The translations under genes and the position numbers were made by a program. Below are positions 30,930 to 42,429 of a stretch of 64,000 bases of DNA, piece by piece. This DNA comes from Liopterus haemorrhoidalis (taxonomy: Eukaryota > Arthropoda > Insecta > Coleoptera > Dytiscidae): the NCBI GenBank assembly GCA_963971575.1, contig OZ020616.1:21532713-21596712 (forward strand), in the 5' to 3' direction. A model generated the notes under the pieces. That model was not told where the DNA came from, did no database searches, and worked only from the letters and a program-made list of their open reading frames with translations. Positions within the stretch are counted from its first letter, which is position 1. Each line of letters opens with the position of its first letter.

Positions 30930-33196
30930 GACCTGCTAGAATGTTCTGCTGATCAACGGAAACTGGTTAATCTAATGAATGCTGCTGGTCTACGGCAGAC
31001 AATCTTCAAGCCAACCAGAATATGCGACACAACCGAAACTTATTTCGACAATTTTTTTACCAACTATGAAGAATACAAGGCAGATACCATGCAGGGTCTG
31101 GCTGACCATGAAGCGCAATATATCATCATCCCCACTGAGCCACATGTTGAAGTTGCAACGTCTCGACGGAGGATGTACAACCAAGCCAACATGGGCTTCT
31201 TTCAAAGCAGTTTAGCCGAAGAAGACTGGAGTGCGTTGAACGGAATAAAAGATGTCAACGTAAGATATAACACCTTTCTCACAACATTTATCCGGCATTT
31301 TGAAGCAGCATTTCCTGTAAAACAAACTACAGCTAAGAAAAGAACGAAAATAGATTCTGAACTGCAGGAAAAACGCGAGACGTTAAAGTTATTATATAAC
31401 ATATGGAAGCACAATAAGAGTGATGAAACAAAGAGGAGTTTTCAAGCATACAAAGCCAGGTTTCTAAAGGACTGCGAAATTAGAAAAAAAAAGAGAAAAA
31501 TGAACTGTCAATCCTTGAAGCAGACAATAAACACAGACAAATTTGGAATATTATAAATGCAGAAACTGGGAGAAAGAAGAAGTCAAACCACAAGGATAAA
31601 TTGCCTTCAGCTGAGGTATTTAGTAACTTTTTGGCGGAGGTAACTAACGAAATAATTACTAATTTACCTCCCAACAACGATTGTCCTTTACAATATATGC
31701 TTAGCTCTCCTACGATTATTGGTTCTATGTTTCTGGAACCAACCTGCGAAGAAGAAGTTCTACAACACACCAGGAAGGTAAAAAACATCACAAGTTTAGA
31801 TGTTTTTGGTATCAACTGCAAGCTGATCAAAGCAGTAGGGCACATCATCGCCAAACCGCTAGCAGATATTATCAACATATGATTCACACAGGGAATATTT
31901 CCTGATAAAATGAAAATAGGCAGGATTGTGCCCGTCCATAAAAAAGGTGATATTACCAACCCCACTAACTACCGCCCAATTACCATCTTGCCCATTTTCT
32001 CTAAGATCTTGGAGTCAGTCCTATCAGACAGACTATGTGCTTTTGTTAGCAAAACAGATTTGTTGTCGGATAAACAGTACGGATTCCGCAAAGGAAGAAA
32101 TACGAAAGATGCGATAATCAACCTACTCGAGTACGTAATGAATGCATTTGAGGCAAAAGAAGACAGTTGTGTCATGCTGTGTGATTTAACAAAAGCATTT
32201 GACTGTATGTCACAACCCATACTCTTACAGAAACTCGAGAATTATGGCATAAGAGGGTTGTGATTAAACTGATAGAGTCCTATCTCTCGGATAGGAAGCA
32301 GCTTGTCGAAACAAATAATAATAAAAGTGGATTGCAAACAATGAACAGAGGCATAGCACAAGGATCAATACTGGGACCATTATTCTTTATCCTTTACATT
32401 AATGATTTGCTAGTAAATATACACAATGGCCACATTGTGCTATTTGCAGACGATGCAACAATATCCACAAAAAGCAACAAAGGTGAAGAACTGATACAAC
32501 AAACTCAAATGCTTCGGGACCTGGCAACAAGTTGGTTTGGTTCTAACGAACTACAACTCAATGATAGTAAGATCAAATACCCATATCTCACTGCATCTAG
32601 AAGAACACTCATAAGAGCAGAGTCAGCACAATTCCTAGGCATAACACTGGATACAAAGATAACATGGCTGCCACACATTCAAATCCAAACAGCAAAACTG
32701 TCCAAGTCAGTCTATGTTATACGACGTATCACCAAATGCGTCAGCTGTGAAGCAGGACGGACAGCATACTTTGCCCTGTTCCATTCTGTGATGACATATG
32801 CTTCATCGGTTTGGGGAATCTCGGCTCATGCATAAAAAGTCTTTGTTGTCCAAAAGAAAGCGGTAAGAGCTCTAGATCAAGAGCTTAATAACGTCCACTG
32901 TCGGCCTATATTTGTTAAACACAAGATCCAAACACTATACAGCGCATTCATATTGGAAAAAGCTCTTCAAACTCATAACCTACAACAAATTACCCAAAGA
33001 GATCAAAGAACTAAGGACGACGCAGCTGCGTACCCGACTGAAAAGATTCTTGCTAAAAGCCTTCTACAGCATAAATGAATTTATTGACTGCAAATTATCC
33101 TCTATGTAACAATCATTATGTATTATGAACTGTAACACTGACATTGTCTTTACCTTGTATCTTACAGACAGAATAAACTATTCTATTCTATTCTAT
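30930..33196 (+). pseudogene. LINE ORF2 pseudogene (Jockey/CR1-like) with pentamer tail
   Basis: A 5'-truncated LINE. The first frame (30975-31556) begins in the endonuclease end (FKPTRICDTTETYFDNFFTN and DHEAQYIIIP). RT follows: IVPVHKKGD, NYRPITILPIFSKI, KQYGFRKGRNTKDAI, CDLTKAFDCM, IAQGSILGPLFFILYINDL and the active site LFADDAT (about 32440). A thumb and connector follow with AYFALFHSVMTYASSVWG. Stops near 31556, 31880 and 32262 plus shifts near 32835 kill it. The 3' end (33170-33196) is AATAAACTATTC followed by repeated ATTCT, a simple-repeat tail typical of such LINEs. Confidence 0.87.
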
Positions 33197-34110
33197 ATTA
33201 ATTTGCTATATTACATTAAACCGAGTGATCATATGAAAAAAAAAGACAACAAGTAGACTATGGACAGAAATGAGTATATCTTTTATTGTATTCATTATTA
33301 TTTATATCGTATGGTGTAATAGAACACATGCTACGATCTCTCATGGCCAACTGCCAGTTTTTTTAATGACCACTCTACATCACTATATTTGTATTTCTTA
33401 TACATTTGAATCAGGAGAAGAGATTCAATTTCGAGTAGAATGAGTGCAAAGAGCAAAAGAAAAAAGAAAAACATAGTCAAAATACCAAAATTACCTAGGG
33501 TTGCATGTTTTTGGTTGGAGTTCTTTCCTATAAACTATTTCATTTATCACAAATACCATAATCATTTTTATTTATTTTTTTCTCAGATTAAAAAAAAATC
33601 ATATTTCTGTAACGTGTCGGGAACCGTTAGACTACCAGAGTCAATAGTGTGTATTATGGTATGTACACCACCAATGAAGCTCTGTGAATCATTCAGAAAC
33701 AACACCTAACAGGTCTGATTAAAACTTAACCGGTGCGATATAAAACAAAAATACAAATATGAATTCACAAAATGAAACGGACAATGTATGTATCAAATCA
33801 ATATATTATGCCAATTTACTTAGAGATTCCTTCACATACCCTGAACGAGATCAAGGAATAACTTAAATGCAATTTATACAATAAACATACTGGCTTATAT
33901 GAATTAGCAAAATATATGCACCCAAAAGTTATAATATCCGTCTTACGGGTAAGCAACTGATGAATCTGCATTAATTTGTCTTGTAAAGAAAAAGTAGACC
34001 AATTTCTCAACGAATGCAAAAACATCATTTCAAAATCAATGGCCAACAACATTTAGAAGGAAAATTAATTTAAATAATAAATTAATGAAGGAAATTATTT
34101 AACTTACAAT
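33197..34110. other. AT-rich spacer
   Basis: No domain or repeat recognised. Frames here (longest 89 codons at 33440-33709) have no familiar features. Confidence 0.4.
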
Positions 34111-35330
34111 CGGCCCGATTCTGTAAAAAGTTACTACTGAGTAACGTTGCTACGAAATAACTTTTATAGTAACTTTCTTATCAATCGCCAAACAATTGGT
34201 ATTCTCCAAGCATAAGCACAAGCAACGTTCTTATAACAAGTTATATTTAGTAACGTTGCTACAAAGAACCGTGAAGCTAGAAGCAGATTTCGTTCTGCGC
34301 AGGCGAGGTATTCGTTTTTAATTGAGTTTGACAGCTATGTTGTGAGTTTCTGAGGTTAAACGAAAAATGTTTTATAAACAAAATCAGAAAAAGAATTGCA
34401 AACAGATGGAAATTCTGTTGAATTTCCTGGCAAATAACCCGGTCATGGTCGGTGATACGAGTGTTTAAAAAATAATTGCAGGAACGAGTGGTGGTGCTGT
34501 GGTGATGTGCTATGTGGTTACTGTTTTCTATGTGGTGGTGCAAGTTATAGACCAAATTTAAATGAATTGCGTGAAATACAGTTAAAGAAGTTCGGATAGC
34601 CATTGAACAGGGGCGCACTTAAAACATTGATCTGGGTAGGGTCCATTTCAAAAAAATATCTGTAATATAATACAAATGTATTGTTGTGTTTTTATGGAGA
34701 GGACTGGGTTTATATATTAATTTAATTTTGATTATAATTTAATTTTTAATAATAGAAAATGTGTATCTTATTTGCAATCGCTTAGTTTTTATTAAATAAG
34801 ATTTGATTTTTCAAATCCTTGGGGGAGGGGGTCTGAACTCGTCGACCACTCCCTTGTGTGCGCAGCTTCTATTGACAGTCGTAGTTAATACATTTAAAAA
34901 ATATTGTACTGTTATACCATTATAAAACAAATGTAAATAAACAAAAAAAAAAAAATATATATATATATAGAAATTGAAATAAAGAACTCGAAGAATTTTG
35001 TGCTATACAGAAAATAAAATGAAAATACTTCTATAATTATAGTCTCTATGTGCCCTTCATTGTAAAATGCTTGAAATAATTCATTATTAAACAGAAAAAT
35101 TGCGATTTTTCACGATTTTAACAAGTTATTTTGAAGTTACTAAGTGTAGCAACTGCTTTCTGTTAGTTGTTATCCATAATAACTTTTTTAGCAACTAGTT
35201 ACTAATTTCATAGTAAATTTTTTCTTACAGAATACGGATTTCGTGAAAGTTGCTAAAAAAGTTACTGACCTTGTATTTAGCAACTTTTATTGTAACTTTT
35301 TTGTAGTAACTTGCTTACAGAATTGGGCCG
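34111..35330. mobile_element. TIR transposon, Harbinger-like, non-autonomous
   Basis: CGGCCCGATTCTGTAA at 34111 is matched by the complement of CGGCCCAATTCTGTAA ending at 35330. The flanks carry the 3-bp repeat AAT on both sides. Many copies of agttact and gttgcta follow in both subterminal regions. The 1,220-bp body has only fragmentary frames. A 3-bp duplication suits PIF/Harbinger, but the termini are not diagnostic. Confidence 0.7.
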
Positions 35331-35430
35331 AATATCTAAGATAGGTATCAAAATTCAATAGTCGAAGAAAAAGTTAAAAAAAATAGGCATAAAACTAGCA
35401 TCAGGTATAACAATCTTAACAATACGAGAG

Positions 35431-35655
35431 ATGACATATTTAGTCACAGACATGGGTGATTTATTCAAGAAGAAGAATTTAAAATACTGGAATATATATG
35501 GATCAAATATGAAAACAAAACACAAAATATACCTTACAGAGAACAATAACAGATGTAAAAACTGTAATAGGCTGGATCACACGGGCATCAAATGCCACCA
35601 ACAACCAGAAGTCCAAACAGGACAAAAACAACAAACAACACTAGAAACGGCATAA
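35431..35655 (+). pseudogene. LINE ORF1-like fragment with CCHC knuckle
   Basis: This 74-codon frame has WNIYGSNMKTKHKIYL and then CKNCNRLDHTGIKC, a CX2CX4HX4C zinc knuckle of the kind found in retroelement nucleic-acid-binding proteins. It starts 100 bp after the TIR element and has no continuing partner. Probably a 5' scrap of a LINE. Confidence 0.4.
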
Positions 35656-35736
35656 CAATTATCACAACAATCAGCATAAGAATCAACTTCTCCCATCCAG
35701 GATGTTGTACCACGTGACATCCCCTAGAGCTACAAC

Positions 35737-36108
35737 ATGACGTCCCCACTAGAGCTTGCACATGCGCAGTACGACAAGAGAGGGAGAAAGCGCATAAATC
35801 TAGCTGCAGAGTTAGGATCGACACATTTTTGCACTGTCAACAGTATGGCACTGTCAACAGCTGCGGTTTCTCCGGCTATATTAACAAGTAACCAGTATTG
35901 GCTGCGGTATCTCGGGCTATACTGCATTACTAGACACGCCCCAACTCTAGACGAAGAACTTGTCTTCTCTCTCTCCAATTTTCATAAAAACATGTCCAAA
36001 ATGCAGATTACAGACATGGTTAATAAATTTTCGGGATTCAGACCTATTAAAGACTATTTGACACGTTTAGGTCGTAACCTTACAAATATTAGTTCCTTAC
36101 AATTTTAA
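35737..36108 (+). CDS. Hypothetical 123-codon frame
   Basis: An uninterrupted frame from ATG to TAA without any motif I recognise. It has no signal peptide and no obvious repeat. It could be a remnant of the fragment upstream or chance. A palindromic block (acatgacgtccc, cacgtgacatcccc) precedes it. Confidence 0.2.
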   Translation: MTSPLELAHAQYDKRGRKRINLAAELGSTHFCTVNSMALSTAAVSPAILTSNQYWLRYLGLYCITRHAPTLDEELVFSLSNFHKNMSKMQITDMVNKFSGFRPIKDYLTRLGRNLTNISSLQF

Positions 36109-37237
36109 ATTCAACAATCCATATACAAAAATAAAATAATATATCAATCGGTGAACAGATTTAAATGTCAACTTCTGGCCAACTTTTAACGCCTACTAAT
36201 GTAGATTTTTTTTATACTACTTGACTAACACTACCCTATTGGGAAACAGGTGGTCACAGATATATCGGTCAAGCTCTTGATGTTAAAATATTGTACTAAA
36301 TAAGTTTGAATGCATGATCCCTAAATAATATAAATAAGATGAAAATAAAAACTATATGGGGTACCAGTGGCTGTACCATGTGATGGTCGAGACCCTCCGA
36401 CGGGTTGTCACCATGAGTAATCTCTACATGGACCAGCTGTGAATACAAAGACCATTACGGGCTTGTTTTGCACGCCACGCTGAAATTGTCATAATTTCGT
36501 TTAATATCTTATATTAATCACTAGCCGTGACTAGGAATTTTTGCACTCTTTGCTGTCTCCATTTTTATAGATTGATATTATGACTGACCGGTCTGCCAAT
36601 CTTCTGGAGCTTCTTTGCCATGCTTGACTAGATTCATAATTTTCAGTAGTTGTGTCCATGTTATTTCACCTGTATTTTATCATATCTGCGGTAATTACGC
36701 CATAGGCGTCCCATGAGGAAAATCAAAACATTTTCCTCACAATATTTATCTTTGCGATTTTGTTTTTGAAGTCTCAGTATTTTGCCTTTATAACGATTAA
36801 AGATTTGTATGCCAAAATTCAACTTTCTAGGTCCTGCTATTTGGTCATTATTTCTACCGAACTGACAAGACAGATAAGTTGGCAGACAGACAGACAGATA
36901 CACGCACACAGATGGACACATGAGTGACGGTATAAAGCTTTCTTAGTCATACCTACGAAATCCTAAAAATGAATGAAAAAGAAAACACATATTAGGCCGT
37001 AGAACTTGCACCTGTATCTATTTATGTTAGTTTATTTTTATAATGTGGCAACTGGACCGCTAAGAAAATAAAACTTGTTACGCTTTTTAAACCGTTGTGG
37101 CAAAATAACCGGTCGTCCGAGCATACTCATTGTACACAACCACTTTATGGATAAAATCCACTTCCGCGTTATCTCCTATAATAGTTATAAGTATATAATA
37201 CTAATAAATAATACGTAGCATATACTTACTATTAAGA
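36109..37237. other. Non-coding stretch with a decayed repeat A end
   Basis: No gene. At 36770-36967 the family A plan is visible: gatttgtatgccaaaattca, a gap-toothed (GACA)n run at 36889-36901, gagtgacggtataaag, and cctacgaaatcctaaaaa. It is more diverged than A1-A3. The remainder is unrecognised. Confidence 0.5.
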
Positions 37238-37515
37238 TCAAACATTGGACATGACTTAGATAAACTAAGAAATGCCAGAAGAATTAAAAAGTTGATAAAC
37301 ATGGCGATATTTCCAGAGAACTGTTAATATTTTACGTATGGTCTTATATTTATATTTCCAAAAACAATAATTGAAATTCTAATAGTTTTTGGTATTGCGA
37401 ATAAATAAAGGAAAATAGTTATTTAACAATTACGAAATAAATACGTTTGAAAATTACTTCATTAACGATTAATATCGACATTAGATTTTAAGTACAGAAA
37501 ATACGATCATAAAAA
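37238..37515. repeat. Direct repeat, first copy
   Basis: Blocks starting gatcaaacattggac and ending ttttaagtacagaaaatacg recur at 37700-37950 in the same order and orientation with clear but imperfect identity. Non-coding. Could be a tandem duplication or the long repeats of an eroded element. Confidence 0.6.
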
Positions 37516-37699
37516 AAAAATTGATGTCAATTGTAAATTTTCACACATTTCAGTATTGCGAAATTATTTAATGAGGGGTTCCATTTTCCGGGTCAACAAA
37601 ATAGGTTTTATTAACAGCAGATTAAATTTTATCAAAGACAGAAAAACAAACAGATTATTTCAGTAACGACAGATAAGTATTCGTATAACATAAGTATAC

Positions 37700-37950
37700 A
37701 TAAAGGATCAAACACTGGACACGGCTGAGATAAACTAAAAAATGCCAGAAGAATTCAAAAATTGATAAACATTGCGATATTTTCAGAGAATTCTTTAGAA
37801 ACAATCATGTAAATTCTAATAAGTTATGGTATTACGGAAGAATAAAGTAGAATATTTATTTGACAACAAGGAAATAAATACGTTTGAAAATTACCTCATT
37901 AACGATTAATATCGACATTAGCTTTTAAGTACAGATAATAGGGTCATAAA
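37700..37950. repeat. Direct repeat, second copy
   Basis: Partner of 37238-37515. The copies are separated by about 185 bp of unique AT-rich sequence that includes a short match to the palindromic end of repeat A (ttttcacacatttcag at 37538). Confidence 0.6.
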
Positions 37951-37972
37951 CAACAAACTGATGTTGTGGCGC

Positions 37973-38390
37973 CTGCTCCTAGCCAAAGTAGGGTTAGGAG
38001 GCTAGACGGTCACACAAAATGGTCTCTGCGCCGGAGACTTCGAAGGGCCACCGGCAGAAGGGTACAATATAGAAAAATATAGTAATGTAACACGGAGACT
38101 CACCGAGTTGAGCTATCTGGGGAAGACACGGACGACTTTGAGGAAATATAAGGGAATATTAACTCTTCTGCTCCTAGGGGCTGCTCTAGGAGATTAACAC
38201 AAGAGCATGGTAGCCCTAGCTGGCGTGTAGATGGGTAAAATCCAGGCCCACAAGTAATGGCTTTGGGGAATCCAACCCTAGAAAATTCCGCGATGTATCT
38301 GAAACCCAAAGCCAAGCGAAAAACAATGCGATACACGTTGCTCAACTCGACATGTGTGTCATATAAATAAATACAGTGTCATATTGTTAT
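37973..38390. repeat. Repeat family B, first copy
   Basis: Shares blocks with 62703-63165 in the same orientation: a TGTGGCGCC/TGTAGCGCC start, taactcttctgctcctaggg, ctaggaga, gtagccct and aatccaggcccacaa. It is richer in G+C than its surroundings. It might be a solo LTR (TGT start), but the other end is not defined. No gene. Confidence 0.6.
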
Positions 38391-39677
38391 TAGTACAAAA
38401 CAGCACGGATTCATGCCACGTAGGTCAACAGTTACTAATTTATTATCCTTAACAAAATATGTTAGCCGATGTCTGGATTATGGAATTCAAGTAGATGCAG
38501 TTTACCTTGATGACGAAGGTTTTTGATAGAATAGTGCATATCCACTTTCTTGAAGTATTAAAAAAAATTGGTGTTTCACCTCTAATGTGTACTTGGTTTG
38601 AAATCTACTTACGTGACAGATCGCAATACGTTCAATTCAACGGATCAAAGTTGAGGAATTATTTTTCAACCAGTGGCGTGCCACAGGGGTTGAATCTCGG
38701 GCCCCTGATGTTCCTTATGGCGGTCAATAATATCCCAGATATTGTGAGCAATAGCCAGTGCGAAATGTTTGCTGATGATGTCCAAATATATCGCCAAATA
38801 ACTGACTTGTCTCACTGCCTTGCACTTCAAAGTGATTTACAAAAACTCTGTGAGTGGAGTAAAATCATTTAACACTACAAAGTGTAAGGTAATGACATAC
38901 TCTAGAAAGAGGGATGTTATTACATACAACTATAACATGGAAGGCTGCATTGTTCCACGAACAGAGACAATTAAAGATTTGGGAATATTGTTTGATTCCA
39001 ATCTAAATTTTCATCATCACGTTGAGCACATTGTAAATAATGCATCGAGAAAAGTTGGGTTTATGCTTCGTTTAACTAAGGACTTTCGTCAAAATCGGAC
39101 GTACATTGCACTATTTAATGCTCACGTTAAACCGCTACTTGAATATGGTAGCATTATATGGGCACCATATCAAACTAAATATATAAAACGTATTGAAACT
39201 GTACAAACGCGATATTACCGTGTTGTAGCGCTACGGATGACAGGAGTATACCCAAAATATATGCCCGCAAATGTAATTTTGGCGGAGTTCAATGTTCAAA
39301 CGTTGGCTGCGAGAAGGGATTTGGCATCACGGTTAATTTTGTATAAAATATTTAATTATCTTGTGGACGAATCATTTTATCTAATATCTACATAAGTGTA
39401 CTTATAAGTGTCTTCTCGTGAATTTAGACAACGAGACATATTATTCCTATGTAAAAGGGCAAATACAAATCATTGCAATATGAGTCTTCTCCATAAAATG
39501 ACTGCACTCTATAACAGTCTTTGGTCAAAAGACAAGTGTATTGATATATTCAATGCAAGTTATGCAAGTTTTCGCAGAGCCGGTAATAAACAAGATGTAA
39601 TGGAAACTTTGAAGCACAAATATTGTAGTAAAGATCTGAAATAGATAAAAAATGTCACACTTGTTCATACCTCCAAC

Positions 39678-39987
39678 CAGAGCCGCAGTAAGGAAAACTT
39701 GTGCTAGGGGCACGGGCAAAACCGTGTTTTGGCGCCCTTGGCAAAAAAAAGGTGGTCTCCTCACTTCCCAAAATCCAAGTGATGAGCAAAAAAAAGGTCC
39801 TCACCTCCCAAAATCCAAGTGATGAGCAAAAAAAAAGGTCCTCACCTCCCAAAATCCAAGTGATGAGCAAAAAAAAAGGTCCTCACCTTCGCAATGTGGC
39901 GCCCCTTAGTCAAGCTCGTCGGCGCCCTTTTCCTTAGTGCACTAGTGGCCGTCGCCCTCTCCGCCCCCTCCCCCTTACAGCGCTCTG
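39678..39987. mobile_element. 310-bp hAT MITE
   Basis: Inverted ends CAGAGCCGCAGTAAGG (39678-39693) and the complement of CAGAGCGCTGTAAGG (39973-39987). Flanking 8-bp repeats CCTCCAAC (39670-39677) and CCACCAAC (39988-39995) match at seven of eight positions, as expected for a hAT insertion. The inside carries a 41-bp minisatellite and GC-rich shoulders (ggcgccc). No coding capacity. Confidence 0.8.
39760..39893. repeat. 41-bp minisatellite inside the MITE
   Basis: About three and a third units contain ggtcctcacctcccaaaatc and aagtgatgagc followed by an A run. It is related to the minisatellite at 21003-21195. Confidence 0.9.
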
Positions 39988-40369
39988 CCACCAACTTAAT
40001 TCTGTGTAGGACAAATAACCTCCAAATTGTGAATGGAAATAGACTATACTGTGTGTATACTGTATGAATTATTATAATCCGAATATTTGATTATGTGAAC
40101 ATGTTGTAGTACGTTTTGTATGTATTTTTTTTTATGCATATGTTAAAAGATACGAACGTTGATGCACTTTATTAACAAATCTGTAAATGTTAAGTTATAT
40201 TTTTATATTATTGTATGTATGTGATCTATACATGTATGGGCACAATTAGGGACCGTGGTCTGTCGTGTCCAATAAATATATAAAATAAATAAAAAATATA
40301 TTATAAATTGATTATGTTAACAGAATTATTTTAATATTAATAAATACAAATACAGAATGACATATAGTT

Positions 40370-40612
40370 ACTCAGTACTCGTTATCCGTTTATACCACTT
40401 GTCCGTTACTCAGTAACGGATAGTCTGTCCGATACAACATGTCACATCACTACGTGTTTCCAGTGGTCTAGTTTTAGTAATGTTGGAAGTTTTTTATTTT
40501 ATTGTTTAATTAACTTTAAACTGAAGATAACTGGATTTCCCAGTCGAAACGTCTCATAGTATATTTTATTTAATAAATCTGACGAGTAAATAAGAACTTT
40601 TATTTCTCCTTA
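40370..40612 (+). mobile_element. PLE end fragment with hammerhead motif
   Basis: From ttactcagtactcg the sequence follows the PLE 3' region seen at 14017-14228 and 46257-46856: cagtaacgga, gatacaacatgtc, the hammerhead block, and the end agtaaataagaacttttatt. It is followed by a short (TA)n run. No coding sequence; a truncated or solo terminal copy. Confidence 0.75.
40512..40560 (+). ncRNA. Hammerhead ribozyme motif of the PLE
   Basis: Core CTGAAGA (40521-40527), stem II AACTGG...CCAGTC and GAAA (40546-40549) followed by CGTC. Stem II has one A-C mismatch at its base relative to the 46.75-kb copy. The loop is ATTTC rather than ATGTC. Confidence 0.6.
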
Positions 40613-41362
40613 TATATATATAAATCCGTAAACCATTGTGGCATCATTTCACAATGGTCCTTTATGGCAACCACTGAAAATACTGGAAATATTGACATTT
40701 AACTAAAAGTATATTACCTAAATTCAAATATCCTACTTAGAACGGCAAACAAATCCTTTTTAAATGCATCCAAAAAAATATTCATTCTTTAGATAATTTG
40801 TACCAATACCACTTCCGTGCAATTGTAGAACAGTATGAAGTCCATCCGTATATTCGCATATATTCCTAGACAATATTACCTCCAATCGTATGTTAGCGTC
40901 TATATTGTTACCATTATTACATCCAGCAACGTTGCCAAAATTATTTAAGAATTCTTAGATAAGAACAACTGTGCTTACTGTGCTTACACAGATACAATAC
41001 ATACACGAAGTGTGTTTACCAGCATGCACGTTTGTGACGTACTGTTAGATAATTTTTGGAGTTATTTTTACTACATACGAAGACATACATATTCAAAACT
41101 TAATTTTTCTTAATAATAAAATTTTTGGACAAGAAAGTATTTGAAAATTAGAAATTCATAAAGAATTTAATATTTGCTGAGAGAATTGATATTTTTTAAA
41201 TGATTATTTCTTCTAAGCAACCGATGAACAATGTTCTTTTTTTTTTTGTTTAGAATAAATATAGTACATATTTATTCTAATTACAAAGTGGTTATATGCC
41301 CAAACTTTAATTAGGGGAGACCGGGGCTGGTAGGCACACTTTTTAAATTCGGGTTTTTTTAA
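40613..41362. other. AT-rich spacer
   Basis: No coding sequence and no recognised repeat. A short G-rich string (ggggagaccggggctggtag, 41314-41333) precedes repeat A3. Confidence 0.4.
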
Positions 41363-42429
41363 TTTTTAGGGTTTTGTAGGTATGACCAAAAAACCCTTAT
41401 ACCGTCATTTTGTCGTCTGCCTGTCTGTCTGTCTGTCTGTCTGTCTGTTCGGTAAAAATTGGTAAAAATTGGCATTCGGTAACCAAACGGCTAAACCTAG
41501 AGAGTTGAAATTTGGCATGCTTATAAAAATCTTTGACCCGCACATAGGAAAAATACTAAAACATCTAAAAAACATATAACCCTAAAAATATAAACAAATA
41601 TGTGCTCATCGAAAAAAAAAAAATTTTTTTTTTTAAATTCTGAGTAGGGTATCAAATGAATGCCCTTAGTACGTGGATTAACGATCAAAATTTTATTTTT
41701 GCAAAATAAATTATTTTGACGCGATTTTTGCCAAAATTGTGCAAAAAAAATTTTGTCCCACACCCTGTAGCCCAGATGGTTTAAACTAAAACTCTGAAAA
41801 AATTCTAAGTAATGTACATTGGTGTGAACCGGAATAGTACAACAGGAATTTTTGATCAGATTATGTTTTCGGAAAATAACGCATTTTTTGTGTTTTTTGC
41901 TTGACCATGCAAAATATTTAACAACGTATGTAAGTCAGTCACTCAGCATGCCTTGATGGTGTAACGGTTAGAACTATGGTGTTCTAATTTGCAAACTAGG
42001 TTTCGATTTTGAGTCAATTTTATTTTTTCTGTTTTTTTTTGCATTTTTATTTTGTTTAAATTATTTTTTTCAAAATTCTAGTTATATTTGGGCAAATGTT
42101 GCATTTAATTTTTAAAAGCGTAAATTTAATAACCAGTGGAAATTGTTGAAATAGAATACACGCAATCGGAGGGGCGGAGTTATGATTTAAAACAACCAAT
42201 GGAAGCCATAGGCGCAATTTTTAAAATCTTAATGAACCTTGCTATATAAAATAAAAATACTGCACATATTTAGAAACCTAAATAATGGTATTAGGCATTC
42301 GAATTAAAATTAACAAAAAAAATATATATATTTTAACATAAAATTTGTTTTGGCATCCCAAATAATCATCATTCACTTACTAAAATACCTGCGAAACCCT
42401 GAAATGTGTGAAAATTCACACTTCACATC
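41363..42429 (+). repeat. Repeat family A, copy A3
   Basis: About 1,067 bp, the reverse complement of A1 and A2: tttttagggttttgtaggta, (TGTC)n at about 41416-41448, the conserved central block, a tRNA-like module (41946-42016), and the palindrome gtgtgaaaattcacac near 42406-42421. A duplicated aattggtaaaaattgg occurs after the TGTC run. In this orientation the tRNA-like module reads on the plus strand. Non-coding. Confidence 0.78.
41946..42016 (+). other. tRNA-like module of repeat A3
   Basis: The 71-nt block reads TGATGGTGTAACGGTTAGAAC, closely resembling the D arm of tRNA-Gln/Glu, and later GGTTTCGATTTTGA, a degenerate B box. It differs throughout from the modules at the same place in A1 and A2, while flanking repeat sequence is conserved. 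Confidence 0.55.

Larger units (their letters stand above)
38400..40295 (+). pseudogene. LINE RT pseudogene with 3' UTR, split by a MITE
   Basis: A 5'-truncated LINE. RT shows QHGFMPRRSTVTNLL, KVFDRIVHIHFLE, TSGVPQGLNLGPLMF and the active site MFADDVQIY (about 38765). Then, after a frame change near 38870, DLGILFDSNLNFHHHV, PLLEYGSIIWAPY and later the C-terminal FRQRDILFL block (to 39644). A 310-bp MITE (39678-39987) interrupts the 3' UTR. The LINE 3' end is at about 40295, with gggaccgtggtctgtcgtgt and an ATAAAT-rich tail. It resembles Jockey/CR1-type elements. Confidence 0.83.

Noticed and set aside
34277..34618. 113-codon minus frame inside the Harbinger-like element as transposase
   Set aside because: It shows no DDE motifs or helix-turn-helix, and its histidine-rich run comes from a gtg-rich plus strand.
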